A DNA stretch of 49,754 nucleotides from Lentisphaerota bacterium (GTDB taxonomy: Bacteria > Verrucomicrobiota > Kiritimatiellia > UBA8416 > VGWJ01): the NCBI GenBank assembly GCA_016873635.1, contig VGWJ01000017.1, forward strand, positions 1-49,754. Reading direction: 5' to 3'. The translations under genes were made by a program, and so were the position numbers. Shown here one piece after another: positions 31,419 to 43,978 of this stretch. The notes beneath the pieces were generated by a model. The model searched no databases and was not told where the DNA came from. It saw only the letters and a program-made list of their open reading frames with translations. The number at the start of each line of letters is the position of its first letter. The first letter of the stretch is position 1.

Positions 31419-33224
31419 TCACCGGCGCCCCTCTTCCGATCGCCGGTCGCCGTTGCGCGCCGCCGCGTCCGGGATCATGCCTTCGAACTGCAGGTCGTAG
31501 AGCCGGCGGTAGATGCCGTCGCGCGCGTAGAGCTCCTCGTGCGAGCCTTCTTCGGCCACGCGGCCCGCGTCGAGCACCAGCACGCGGTTGCAGTGCGCGA
31601 GGGTTGAAAGGCGGTGCGCGATGGCGAAGACGGTGCGCCCCTCCATCAGCTCATTGAGGGCGGCCTGCACCTGCCGCTCCGATTCGGTGTCCAGCGCGCT
31701 GGTGGCCTCGTCCAGGATCAGCACGGGCGGGTCGCGCATCACGGCGCGGGCGATGGCCAGCCGCTGGCGCTGTCCGCCGGAAAGGCGCACCCCCCGCTCC
31801 CCGATAACCGTGTCGTAGCCGGCGGGCATCGCCATGATGAATTCGTGCGCGTGGGCGCGGCGCGCGGCCTCCTCGATCCGGGCGCGTCCCGCCTCGCGCG
31901 CGCCGTAGGCGATGTTGTTCGCCACGCTGTCGTTGAACAGGAACGTCTCCTGCGTTACCAGGCCGAAGAGCGCGCGCAGCGACGCCAGCGAGGCGTCGCG
32001 GATGTCGCAGCCGTTGATGACGATGCGGCCCTCGGTCACATCGAAGAAGCGCGGCAGCAGGTTCACCAGCGTGGTCTTGCCCGCCCCCGAGCTGCCCACC
32101 AGCGCGACGCGGTCGTTGTGGCGGATTTCCGCGTTGATGCCCCGCAGCACCGGCTCCGCGTGATAGGAGAAGCCCACGTTCTCGAAGCGGATTTCGCGCA
32201 CCGGGCCGGCCAGCGCGGCCGCGCCGGGGCGGTCGCGCACGGCGATGTCCGCGTCCAGCACCTCGAAGATGCGGTCGGCCGCGGCGGAGCTCTGCTGGAT
32301 GCTGAGGTGCAGCCGGCCCAGCCGCTTGGCCGGATCGAACAGCAGCACGAGGCCCAGGCCGAAGGTCACGAAATCCTCGAAGGGCATGCGCGTGAGCCCG
32401 GCATAGGCCATGGCGCAGACGATGCCCAGGGAGGCCATCAAGACCACCAGCGGCTCGACGATGGCCTTGGCGCGCACGACGCGCATGACGCGGCCGAAGA
32501 ACGAGCGGCACTGGGCCGCGAAGCGGCGCAGCTCCTCGGCCTCCATGTTGAAAGCCTTGACGATGCGCACGCCCGCGATGGACTCCTGCATGATGGACAC
32601 GATGTCGGCCAGCCGCTCCTGCCCCTGCCGCGCCCAGGCGCGGACCTTCTTGCCGAAGACCACCACGGGCAGCACGCTGAGGGGGAAGAGCACGAGGCCG
32701 GCCAGGGTCAGGCGCCAGTTGAGCGCCAGCAGGTACGCCGCGCCGCCGGCGATGAGCAGGGGCTGCCGCACGAGGTCCGTGAGCACGGTGGAAACGGCGT
32801 GCTCGAGCAGGCTCGTGTCGTTGACCGTGCGCGAGATCATCTCGCCGGTCTTGTTCTGGTCGAAGTAGGCCACGGAGAGGTTCTGCAGGTGGGTGTAGGC
32901 CTCGACGCGCAGGTCCATGACCACGCGGTTGCCGACCCACTGGATAAGGTAGGCGCTCAGGTATTCGCCGGCGCCCCGCACGAGGGCCAGCAGCGGAAGG
33001 AGCGCGGCGCCCAGCAGCGCCCGCGCCAGGTCCGCGCGCTCATAGTCGAAGATCGCGGCGAAGTTGGTGCGCAGCACGGGCAGGAATCCCACGCTCGACC
33101 CGGCGAAAAGCGCGCCGCAGATCCCGCCCAGCACCAGCCGGCCCGCGTACGGGCGCGCGAAGCGGAGCAGCCGGCGGTAGGAGGAGGCGCGCCGCGCCGT
33201 CGTCGGTTGTCGGTTGTCCGGCAT
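31419..33224 (-). CDS. MsbA-like lipid-exporting ABC transporter
   Basis: A 601-aa half-transporter: six transmembrane helices in the first 320 residues, then an ATPase domain with Walker A GSSGAGKTT, signature RLSGGQRQR, Walker B LILDEATSALD and the switch His in AHRLS. This is the MsbA type that flips lipid A or similar lipids across the inner membrane as a homodimer. The first residues (PDNRQPTT) are encoded by a heptamer repeat that starts just after the ATG and do not resemble the family. ATG 33224 has AGGA upstream. It is the last gene of the long minus-strand directon, after trxB; drug export is an alternative role. Confidence 0.85.
   Translation of the reverse strand: MPDNRQPTTARRASSYRRLLRFARPYAGRLVLGGICGALFAGSSVGFLPVLRTNFAAIFDYERADLARALLGAALLPLLALVRGAGEYLSAYLIQWVGNRVVMDLRVEAYTHLQNLSVAYFDQNKTGEMISRTVNDTSLLEHAVSTVLTDLVRQPLLIAGGAAYLLALNWRLTLAGLVLFPLSVLPVVVFGKKVRAWARQGQERLADIVSIMQESIAGVRIVKAFNMEAEELRRFAAQCRSFFGRVMRVVRAKAIVEPLVVLMASLGIVCAMAYAGLTRMPFEDFVTFGLGLVLLFDPAKRLGRLHLSIQQSSAAADRIFEVLDADIAVRDRPGAAALAGPVREIRFENVGFSYHAEPVLRGINAEIRHNDRVALVGSSGAGKTTLVNLLPRFFDVTEGRIVINGCDIRDASLASLRALFGLVTQETFLFNDSVANNIAYGAREAGRARIEEAARRAHAHEFIMAMPAGYDTVIGERGVRLSGGQRQRLAIARAVMRDPPVLILDEATSALDTESERQVQAALNELMEGRTVFAIAHRLSTLAHCNRVLVLDAGRVAEEGSHEELYARDGIYRRLYDLQFEGMIPDAAARNGDRRSEEGRR
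33200..33221. repeat. Tandem heptamer repeat just inside the start of the ABC transporter gene
   Basis: On the minus strand the unit order after ATGCCGGACAA is CCGACAA, CCGACGA (plus-strand 33213-33200), in frame with the N-terminus of the transporter. The same unit is found at 2663 and 47539. Confidence 0.8.
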
Positions 33225-33326
33225 CGTTCCTGCTCCCGCGGGCCCGCCGCCCTCGCGCCGCGCCCGCGCGGCATGCGCCGGCGGCGGCCCGGCCGCGCGC
33301 CGCCGCCGGACGCGGGCGTTCCCGCC

Positions 33327-34249
33327 CTACCCGCCGCGCGATCCGAGGTAGCGCTCGGCTTCAAGCGCGGCCATGCAGCCCGAGCCGGCCGCGGTGACCG
33401 CCTGCCGGTAGGTCGGGTCCTGCACGTCGCCCGCGGCGAAGACGCCTTCGACGCTCGTGCGCACGCCGCGGGTGACGATATAGCCCTGGGCGTTCATCTC
33501 GAGCCGACCGCGGAAAGGGGCCGTGTTCGGCGTGTGCCCGACGGCCACGAACAGGCCGCGCACGGCCAGGTCGGAGAGCGCGCCGGTCTTGACGTTCTTC
33601 AGGCGCAGGCCGGTGACCTCGTTCTGCGCCACGTCCCGCACTTCGTCCACCACCGTGTCCCAAAGCACGGCGATCCTGGCGTGCGCCAGCACTCTTTCGG
33701 CCAGAACCCGCGAGGCGCGGAACGCGTTGCGCCGGTGGATGACGGTGACCCTGGCGACCAGGCGCGACAGGAAGAGCGCCTCCTCCATGGCGGTGTCGCC
33801 GCCGCCGACGACGGCCACTTCCTGCCCCCGGTAGAACGCGCCGTCGCAGGTGGCGCAGGCGGAAACGCCGCGCCCGATCAGCTTCTGCTCGCTGGGCAGG
33901 CCCAGGTACCGGGCGCTGGCCCCCGTGGCGACGATCACGGCCCGCGCTTCGATCTTTGCGCCGTCGCTCAAGGTCAGCTCGCGCCTTTCGCCGTCAAAAT
34001 CGACGCCGGCCACCTCGTCATTGACGATCCGGGCGCCGAAACGCTCGGCCTGCTCCCGCATGCGCCGCATGAGCAGCGGGCCGGCGACGGCTTCCGGAAA
34101 ACCGGGGTAGTTCTCGACGTCGGCGGTTGTGGTCAGCTGCCCGCCGGGCTGCAGCCCGGCGACGACCAGCGGATTCAGATCGGCGCGCGCGGCGTACAGC
34201 GCGGCGGTCAGGCCCGCCGGCCCGGATCCTATTACGGCAAGGTTTTCCA

Positions 34250-34250
<1 letters not shown>
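33327..34250 (-). CDS. trxB: Thioredoxin reductase
   Basis: A 307-aa NADPH-dependent flavoprotein: FAD motif GSGPAGLTAALYAAR at the N-terminus, redox-active disulfide Cys132-Ala-Thr-Cys135 (ACATCDG), NADPH motif GGGDTAMEEALFLSR with IHRRNAFRAS, and the second FAD motif GVFAAGDVQD. It reduces thioredoxin in the cytoplasm. It starts with GTG 34250, overlapping the preceding gspE stop codon by one base (TAGTG), an unusual partner that suggests a link between disulfide chemistry and the secretion genes or simple operon drift. Confidence 0.95.
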
Positions 34251-35959
<1,709 letters not shown>

Positions 35960-35981
35960 GCTTGCCGTTCTCCGCGGCCCT

Positions 35982-37075
35982 TTACCGCCGCGCGCCGATT
36001 TCGCGCAGCTTCTGCGACACCGACTCGGGGTCCTGCGCCTTGGTAATGAGATCCTCGTACGAAATCTGGCCCGCCTGGTACAGCGCCATGAGGTGCGCGT
36101 CGAGCGTGATCATGCCCCACTTGGCGCCGGTCTGGATGTCGGAGGTGATGCGATAGGTCTTGCTGTCGCGGATGAGGGCCTGGATCGAGGGCGTCGTGAT
36201 CATGATCTCGAACGCCGCCACGCGGCCGGGCCGGTCCTGGCGCACGAGCAGGAGCTGCGAGACCACGGCCACGATGCTCATCGACAGCTGCGTTCGCACC
36301 TGCTCCTGCTGGTTGGTCGGGAAGGCGTCCACGATGCGGTCCACGGTGCGCGCCGCGCCGGTGGTGTGCAGCGTGGCGAAAACCAGGTGCCCGGTTTCCG
36401 CCGCCGTGATGGCCGCCTCCATGGTTTCCAGGTCGCGCATTTCGCCCACGAGAATCACGTCCGGGTCCTGGCGCAGCCCGCGCACGATCGCCTCGTCGAA
36501 ATTGGTCACGTCCACCCCGATCTCGCGCTGCGTGACGATGGACTTCTTGTGCGAGTGGTAGTATTCGATCGGGTCCTCGATCGTGATGATATGGCAGTCG
36601 CGCTCCACGTTGATCACGTTGATCATGCTTGCCAGGGTCGTGGTCTTGCCGGAGCCGGTGGGGCCGGTGACGAGGATCAGGCCGCGCGGCCGGAAGAGCA
36701 GCTCCTTAACCTGGTGGGGCAGCCCGATCTCTTCCAGCGACATGAGGTCGGTGGGGATCTGGCGCAGCACCAGCCCCACGCTGCCCTTGGCCCTGAGCAC
36801 GCTCACGCGGAACCGCGCCGCCTGGCCGAAGCCGAAGCCGAAGTCCGTGCCGCCCCGCTCGCGCACCTTCTGCTGGTGCTCGGGCGAGGTGATGCTCTTC
36901 ATGAGGCGTTCCGTGTCGTCCGGGGCCAGCACCGCCGTGTCCAGCACGCGCAGGCCGCCGTGGATGCGCAGCACCGGCGGGCTGCCCACCCGCAGGTGCA
37001 GGTCCGAGGCGCCTTCGTCCACGGCGAGCTGCAGCAGCTCGTTCATCTCGACTTCGGTGGAGGGCAGTTCGCTCA

Positions 37076-37076
<1 letters not shown>
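35982..37076 (-). CDS. pilT: Twitching motility/pilus retraction ATPase
   Basis: A 364-aa ATPase with the N-terminal PilT domain ([24 protein letters not shown]), Walker [13 protein letters not shown], the Asp box IEDPIEY, the AIRAGLRQ-like [20 protein letters not shown] (Walker B), and [13 protein letters not shown]. It lacks the N-terminal MshEN domain and the zinc site of PilB, as expected. It pulls the pilus back by depolymerising pilin. ATG 37076 overlaps the upstream gene's stop (TGATG). Confidence 0.95.
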
Positions 37077-38782
<1,706 letters not shown>

Positions 38783-38837
38783 GATGCAAACTCCGCCAAG
38801 CCTAGACGCCGGCGGGCCGCCAAGTCAAGCGCGCCCC

Positions 38838-40259
38838 CTACTTCAGCCGCTCGCGCAGGAGCCCGGCCACGACCCGCGGATTCGCGCGGCCTCCGCTCAG
38901 CCGCATCACCTGGCCCACCAGGCGCTGCAGCGCGGCCTGCTTGCCCTTGCGGTAATCGGCCGCCGCCGCTTCGTTCTCCGCGATCACGCGGTCCGCCAGC
39001 GCCCCCATCTCGCCGGCGTCGCTGACCTGCGCCATGCCGCGCTCGGCCACGATGCGGGCCGGATCGCCGCCCTCCGCGAACAGGACGGCAAAAACCTCCC
39101 TGGCGCCGGTCGAACCGAGCGTGCCGCCGTCCACCAGCGCCACCAGGTCGGCCAGCGCCCTGGGCGTGATGCGCGCGTCGGACGGGGCGAGGCTCCGCTC
39201 CGCCAGCAGGCGCTGCATCTCGGTCATGATCCAGTTCGAAACCGCCTTCGGGTTCGGCGACAGCCGCGCCGCCGCCTCGAAGAAGTCCGCCGACCGCGGG
39301 TCCGCCGTCAGCACGCCCGCGTCGTATTCCGGCAGCCCGTACTCCCGCGCCAGGCGCGCGCGGCGCGCGCGCGGCGGTTCGGGCAGCGCGGCGCGCCAGT
39401 CCTCCACCCAGGCCCGCGGCAGCGCCACGGGCAGCAGGTCGGGCTCCGGGAAATAACGGTAGTCGTGCGCGTATTCCTTCGATCGCATCCCCACGGTCAC
39501 GCCCGCCGCGACGTCCCAGCGCAGCGTCTCCTGGCCGACCGCGCCGCCCGCTTCCAGCACTCCGACCTGGCGCGCGATCTCGTGGCGCAGCGCGTGGAGC
39601 ACTTCCCGGAACGTGTTGCGGTTCTTGATCTCCGTCTTGACGCCCAGCGCCTTGCTCCCGGCCGGCCGCACGCTGCAGTTGACGTCGCAGCGCACGTTGC
39701 CCTGCTCCAGGTTGCAGTCGCTCACGCCGGCATACAGCAGGATCTCCTTCAGGGCCTGCAGAAAGGCGAAAGCCTCCTCGGGGGAATGCATCTCCGGCTC
39801 GGAAACGATCTCCATGAGCGGAACCCCCGCGCGGTTGAAATCCACGCCGCTGAAGCCCTCGAAATGCGTGTTCTTTGCCGTGTCCTCCTCCAGGTGAATG
39901 CGCTTCAGGGGTATCGGCCGGGACGCGCCCTCCACGTCGATCGCCACGGCCCCGCCCAGGCACAACGGCCGGTCATACTGGGATATCTGGAAGTTCTTGG
40001 GCATGTCGGGATAGAAATAGCTCTTGCGGTCGAACTTGCTGTACGGACTGATCTCCGAACCGACCATGAGGCCGGTCACGACCGTCAGCCGCACGGCCTC
40101 GCGGTTGACCACGGGCAGCGTTCCGGGATAGCCCAGGCAGACGGGACAGACCTGCGAATTGGGCTCCGCGCCGTAGCGGGTGCCGCAGCCGCAGAACAGC
40201 TTGGACCTCGTCCGCAGCTGCACGTGCACCTCAAGCCCTATGGACGGTATGTAATCCAT
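38838..40259 (-). CDS. gatB: Aspartyl/glutamyl-tRNA amidotransferase subunit B
   Basis: A 473-aa subunit of GatCAB, which phosphorylates misacylated Glu-tRNA-Gln (or Asp-tRNA-Asn) and, with GatA, amidates it. Features: IGLEVHVQL, a zinc site C-x-C plus CPVCLGYPG, KNFQISQYD, the metal-binding cradle around HLEEDTAK and DFNRAGVPLMEIVSEP, and a C-terminal helical plus YqeY domain that binds the tRNA (about 320-473). ATG 40259 gives the standard length. It is the third of gatC-gatA-gatB in transcription order. Confidence 0.97.
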   Translation of the reverse strand: MDYIPSIGLEVHVQLRTRSKLFCGCGTRYGAEPNSQVCPVCLGYPGTLPVVNREAVRLTVVTGLMVGSEISPYSKFDRKSYFYPDMPKNFQISQYDRPLCLGGAVAIDVEGASRPIPLKRIHLEEDTAKNTHFEGFSGVDFNRAGVPLMEIVSEPEMHSPEEAFAFLQALKEILLYAGVSDCNLEQGNVRCDVNCSVRPAGSKALGVKTEIKNRNTFREVLHALRHEIARQVGVLEAGGAVGQETLRWDVAAGVTVGMRSKEYAHDYRYFPEPDLLPVALPRAWVEDWRAALPEPPRARRARLAREYGLPEYDAGVLTADPRSADFFEAAARLSPNPKAVSNWIMTEMQRLLAERSLAPSDARITPRALADLVALVDGGTLGSTGAREVFAVLFAEGGDPARIVAERGMAQVSDAGEMGALADRVIAENEAAAADYRKGKQAALQRLVGQVMRLSGGRANPRVVAGLLRERLK

Positions 40260-40335
40260 CGCTCTTTGCGCTTTTCCGCCGGACCCGCCTTCAACGCCGG
40301 CGCCGGCCGCGCCTTCCCGCCCGCGCCCCGGCCCT

Positions 40336-41799
40336 TCACGGGCCCGCCGCCGGCCGGGAGGCGGACGCCTCGTACGCATGCCCGACCCTGAGCACCTTCT
40401 CCTCGCCCAGCGCCGGGCCCAGGATCTGCAGCCCGACCGGCAGGCCGTCCGCCGACGACCCGCACGGCACCGACATGCCGCAGATGCCGGCAAGGTTGGC
40501 CGTGACGGTGTAAATGTCGCCCAGGTACATCTTCAGCGGGTCGTCCGCGGCCTCGCCGAGCCGCCAGGGCAGCGACGGCGCCACCGGCGCCAGGAGCGCG
40601 TCGCAATGCGCGAACGCCTTCTCGAAATCGCGGCGGATCAGGGTGCGCACCCTCTGCGCCGTGAGGTAGTAGGCGTCGTAATACCCGCTGCTCAGAACGT
40701 AGGTCCCCAGGATCACGCGCCGCTTGACCTCCGCGCCGAATCCCTCCGCCCGCGTCCGGCAATACATGGTCATGGGATCGCTTTCCGCGCGCGCGCGGCG
40801 GCCGTAGCGCACCCCGTCGAAACGCGCCAGGTTGGCGGAAGCCTCGGCGGCGGCGATGACGTAGTAGGTCGCGATGGCGTACTCGGTGTGCGGCAGGCTC
40901 AGCTCCGCCACCTCGGCCCCCAGCGCGCGGCACTGTTCGATCGCCGCGCGCACCGGGGTTTCCACCTCCGGCGCCAGCCCGCCCACGAAATACTCGCGCG
41001 GAATGCCGAGCTTCATTCCGCGCAGATCGTCCCGCAGCGCGGCGCCGTAGTCCGGCACCGGCGCGTCCAGGCACGTGGAATCCATGCAATCCGCGCCCGC
41101 CATGACCTGCAGCATCAGGGCCGCGTCGCGCACGTCCGCGCTGAGCGTGCCGATCTGGTCGAGCGACGAGGCGAAGGCCGTCAGGCCGTAGCGGGAAACG
41201 CGGCCGTAGGACGGCTTCAGGCCCACGCAGCCGCAGAACGCCGCGGGCTGGCGGATGGAGCCGCCCGTGTCCGTGCCCAGGGCCACCACGGCCTCGCCCG
41301 CCGCCACGCAGGCCGCCGCGCCGCCGCTCGAGCCGCCGGGCACGCGCTCCGGGTCGCGCGGATTGCGCGTGACCTGAACAGCCGAGTTCTCCGTGGTCGA
41401 ACCCATGGCGAACTCGTCCATGTTGGTGCGGCCCGCGAACACGGCGCCCTCCGCGCGCAGGCGGGCCACGGCCGTGGCGTCATAGGGCGCGACGTAGCCC
41501 CGCAGGATGCGCGACGCGCAGGTGCACGGCTGGCCGCGCACGTTGAGCACGTCCTTCACCGCCACCGGCACTCCCAGCAGACGGCCCTCGTTGCCGGCCG
41601 CGCGCCGCGCGTCCGCGGCCCGCGCCTGCCCGAGCGCGTCTTCCTCGTCCACCCACAGGTACGCCCCGATGCCCCCGTCCGTCGCCCGGATCCGCCCCAG
41701 CACATCGCGCACCAGCTCCTCGGAGCTGCACTCGCCGCGGCGCAGCCGCGCCAGCGCCGCGTGCGCGGTGGGAAGCGCTCTGTTCACGGGCTCAGCCAT
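40336..41799 (-). CDS. gatA: Aspartyl/glutamyl-tRNA amidotransferase subunit A
   Basis: A 487-aa amidase-signature enzyme that releases ammonia from glutamine for GatB. The Lys-cisSer-Ser triad is complete: Lys82 (VAVKDV), Ser157 (GGSSGG) and Ser181 (TGGSIRQPA). ADGLPVGLQ near the C-terminus is also typical. gatC lies 87 bp upstream and gatB 76 bp downstream, both spacers being GC-rich without a gene. Confidence 0.97.
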   Translation of the reverse strand: MAEPVNRALPTAHAALARLRRGECSSEELVRDVLGRIRATDGGIGAYLWVDEEDALGQARAADARRAAGNEGRLLGVPVAVKDVLNVRGQPCTCASRILRGYVAPYDATAVARLRAEGAVFAGRTNMDEFAMGSTTENSAVQVTRNPRDPERVPGGSSGGAAACVAAGEAVVALGTDTGGSIRQPAAFCGCVGLKPSYGRVSRYGLTAFASSLDQIGTLSADVRDAALMLQVMAGADCMDSTCLDAPVPDYGAALRDDLRGMKLGIPREYFVGGLAPEVETPVRAAIEQCRALGAEVAELSLPHTEYAIATYYVIAAAEASANLARFDGVRYGRRARAESDPMTMYCRTRAEGFGAEVKRRVILGTYVLSSGYYDAYYLTAQRVRTLIRRDFEKAFAHCDALLAPVAPSLPWRLGEAADDPLKMYLGDIYTVTANLAGICGMSVPCGSSADGLPVGLQILGPALGEEKVLRVGHAYEASASRPAAGP

Positions 41800-41886
41800 T
41801 TCTTTCGCCGGCGGGGCGAAGCGCCCCGCCGCCTGCCATGCCTCCCGAACGGACAGCGACCGCCTTCACGCCGGGCGCCACTGCGC

Positions 41887-42198
41887 TCACTCCACGATCT
41901 GCGGCACACGGAAAAGCCCCTGCACCACGGCCGGCGCGTTGGCCATCACTTCGCCGCGGTCCAGGCCCGGACGCGGCGCGTCGTCGCGGAACACGTTCCG
42001 CACGGCCACGGCGTGCGCCGTGGGCTCGATGCCGGACGTGTCCGGCTCGCGGATTTTCCTGACGTAGGCGACCACCTCGTCAAGCTGCCGCTGGAACCTG
42101 GCCTGCTCTTCCGGCGTCAGATCGATTCGCGCCAGCCTCGCAACGTAGGCCACGTCAATCGCCGCCGCGTCCGCCCCCCGTCCCTCTTCGCTCGTCAC
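41887..42198 (-). CDS. gatC: Aspartyl/glutamyl-tRNA amidotransferase subunit C
   Basis: A 103-aa stabilising subunit that wraps between GatA and GatB. VAYVARLARIDLTPEEQARF with QLDEVVAYVRKI, then the C-terminal RPGLDRGEVMANAP and LFRVPQIVE, is the family pattern. The start chosen is GTG 42198 because GGGAGG sits just upstream; ATG 42219 is in frame but would overlap the preceding gene by eight bases and has no ribosome-binding site. Confidence 0.93.
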   Translation of the reverse strand: MTSEEGRGADAAAIDVAYVARLARIDLTPEEQARFQRQLDEVVAYVRKIREPDTSGIEPTAHAVAVRNVFRDDAPRPGLDRGEVMANAPAVVQGLFRVPQIVE

Positions 42199-42211
42199 AA
42201 CGCCTCCCGTC

Positions 42212-42619
42212 TCAGGCAACCAGCCGGAACAGCACCCACAGCAGCACCGCCAGCGCCGCCAGGCTCACGACGATGGCCTTGTTTCTCTGGATGCGGCGCT
42301 CGTGCCGGAAAGGCCGCGTCGCGTCCAGCCCGTGCGCCATGAGATAGCTGACAAAGCGGTCGTTGCGCGCAGCCTCGCCGGCGCGCTCGGACACGGCGCG
42401 CAAGGCGCGGTCTTCGTCCGCCGCCGGCGTCCGGCGGCGCCGCGCGGTCCCGGGCGCCCGCCGGGGCGCGGGGGACGCGGACGGCGCGGCCGGCGGCGCG
42501 CCGGCCGGCGGCGCTTTCCCGGCGCTTCGCGCCAGCGTCTCGATCGTGCTGTCGAGCGCGTCGATCTCGCGCGCGATGCGCTTCAGACGCCTGTCCAGGA
42601 TGGACTTCCTCTTGAGCAT
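42212..42619 (-). CDS. Tail-anchored membrane protein of unknown function (135 aa)
   Basis: A basic N-terminal half (KRKSILDRRLKRIAREIDALDSTIETLA, helical), an alanine/proline-rich linker (about 35-65), another helical part, and one C-terminal transmembrane helix (about 113-133, after RRIQRNK) with almost nothing beyond it. The topology would leave the bulk in the cytoplasm. No family is recognised. It ends 14 bp before the gatC start and begins one base after the previous gene's stop, so it is tightly packed in the operon. It and its neighbour look like a pair of related membrane-anchored proteins. Confidence 0.7.
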   Translation of the reverse strand: MLKRKSILDRRLKRIAREIDALDSTIETLARSAGKAPPAGAPPAAPSASPAPRRAPGTARRRRTPAADEDRALRAVSERAGEAARNDRFVSYLMAHGLDATRPFRHERRIQRNKAIVVSLAALAVLLWVLFRLVA

Positions 42620-43303
42620 CTAGAACACCACGCCCGACGCCAGCAGCCAGGCCACGAACAGCGCCAGCGCCATGACGATTCCGGGCAGGCTCACGGCCAG
42701 GCCCACCTTGAGCCAGTAGCCGAAACTCTTGCGGCCCTCGCTTCCGAAACGCACGACCTCCTCCGCGGAGCCGGCCGGCGCGGATACCCGGTGCCAGCCC
42801 GCCGCCTCGATCCGCGCCATGGCCTTGCGGTACATGGCCTGCGCGTTGCGCACCAGCGCCAGCGCGCGGTCCAGCTCGCGGGCGAACTCCTCGTCGGACC
42901 ACTTGTCCTCGTTGACGGCGCGCAACTCGGCCAGCGCGTCCGCGAAACGCGCGCGGGTCTCGCCCAGCAGCTCGGCCATGCGCGTCGCCTGCACCTCGTC
43001 CTTCTCAATGCCCACGATGCCGGAGCCCAGCGCCTCGATGACGGTCTTCTTGCCCGACTCGTACTCCTCCTGCTTGCGCGTGAGGCTTTCCAGTTCGTGC
43101 TTCTCCTTCTCGAGCAGGTCCTGGCGCCGCCGCAGTATTTCCATCTCCTGCACCGTGGCGGCCATCTGCCCGCTCGTCGCCTTCTGGTGGCGCGCCAGCC
43201 CCTCCGCGTCGGGGCCCGGGCGCGGCGCGGCGCGCGTTCCGGCGGCCGCGCGCGCCGCGCCGTCGGACTGCAGCAGGTCGTCGTCGAAGAAGTCGCTCGT
43301 CAT
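42620..43303 (-). CDS. Coiled-coil protein with a C-terminal membrane anchor (227 aa)
   Basis: An acidic N-terminus (MTSDFFDDDLLQ), a disordered alanine-rich stretch to about residue 38, a coiled coil (about 45-85, EILRRRQDLLEKEKHELE), a helical middle part, and one transmembrane helix near the C-terminus (about 200-224). No family is recognised. Its start overlaps the stop of the lipoprotein gene by four bases, and the next gene follows at once, so the three are probably translated together and may form one membrane-attached complex. Confidence 0.72.
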   Translation of the reverse strand: MTSDFFDDDLLQSDGAARAAAGTRAAPRPGPDAEGLARHQKATSGQMAATVQEMEILRRRQDLLEKEKHELESLTRKQEEYESGKKTVIEALGSGIVGIEKDEVQATRMAELLGETRARFADALAELRAVNEDKWSDEEFARELDRALALVRNAQAMYRKAMARIEAAGWHRVSAPAGSAEEVVRFGSEGRKSFGYWLKVGLAVSLPGIVMALALFVAWLLASGVVF

Positions 43304-43764
43304 CTTGTTCCCTCCAGGTCGGCGATGCGTTGTTTCAACATTCCGTTTTCGCGGCGCAGGGCTTCCAGCTCCGCCCGCGCCTCCCGGCGATCCGCCTCCA
43401 GGATCGAAGCGGCGAAAAGCTGTTCCGCCAGGCGCATGCGGTTGAGAATCATGGCCCGCTTCTCGGTGTCCGGCCGCAGCTCAAGATAGCGGCGGTAATG
43501 ATACACCGCTCCCAGATAATCCTTCTCCCGGTCGTGCCGCAGAAGCGCAACGTCAAGATGCGCGCGCACCAGGCCCGGGTCGCGGGCCAGCGCCTTCGCG
43601 TACATCTCCACGGCGCCGCGCGCGTCGCCCTGCGCGGCCGTGGCCGCGGCCCGCCGCATCAGCGGGTCCTGGCGGTCCGCCGCGTCCCGACGCCCCGCGC
43701 CGCCGCGGCAGCCGCCCAGCAGAACCGCGGCCAGCACCGCGGCGGTTGCAGCCATCCGTCCCAT
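43300..43764 (-). CDS. TPR-like lipoprotein
   Basis: A 154-aa protein with a lipoprotein signal (lipobox LLGGC, Cys22), a short disordered part, one to two TPR-like repeats (AQGDARGAVEMYAKALARDPGLVRAHLDVALL, about 50-82, then a further helix pair) and a coiled C-terminus (EADRREARAELEALRRENGMLKQRIADLE). After lipid attachment it would sit on the periplasmic side of a membrane. ATG 43764 fits the signal peptide; the open frame upstream overlaps the DUF5989 gene. It follows that gene after 47 bp. Confidence 0.78.
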   Translation of the reverse strand: MGRMAATAAVLAAVLLGGCRGGAGRRDAADRQDPLMRRAAATAAQGDARGAVEMYAKALARDPGLVRAHLDVALLRHDREKDYLGAVYHYRRYLELRPDTEKRAMILNRMRLAEQLFAASILEADRREARAELEALRRENGMLKQRIADLEGTR

Positions 43765-43811
43765 GTGACGCGAACGCCTCCCGCCCGTCCCGGGCCCGCC
43801 GCCGCCCGCAA

Positions 43812-43976
43812 TCAGAACAGCGTATAGATGAACGGCGCGGCCGTCTGCCCGGTCACGACCAGCAGCGCCAGCAGGAGCAGCACCAGCACGATGGGCACGA
43901 TCCACCAGGCCTTGTTGTGCCAGGCAAACGCCAGCAGCTCGGCCAGCAGCTTTCCCAGATGCCGCAGGAAGCGCAT
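43812..43976 (-). CDS. DUF5989 small membrane protein
   Basis: A 54-aa single-helix protein. An amphipathic start (MRFLRHLGKLLAELLAFAWHNK) is followed by WWIVPIVLVLLLLALLVV and the ending TAAPFIYTLF, which is the hallmark of the DUF5989 family found beside SxtJ and carbamoyltransferase genes. ATG 43976 lies two bases after the carbamoyltransferase stop. It may anchor or help the carbamoyltransferase at the membrane; its function is not known. Confidence 0.9.
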   Translation of the reverse strand: MRFLRHLGKLLAELLAFAWHNKAWWIVPIVLVLLLLALLVVTGQTAAPFIYTLF

Positions 43977-43978
43977 GC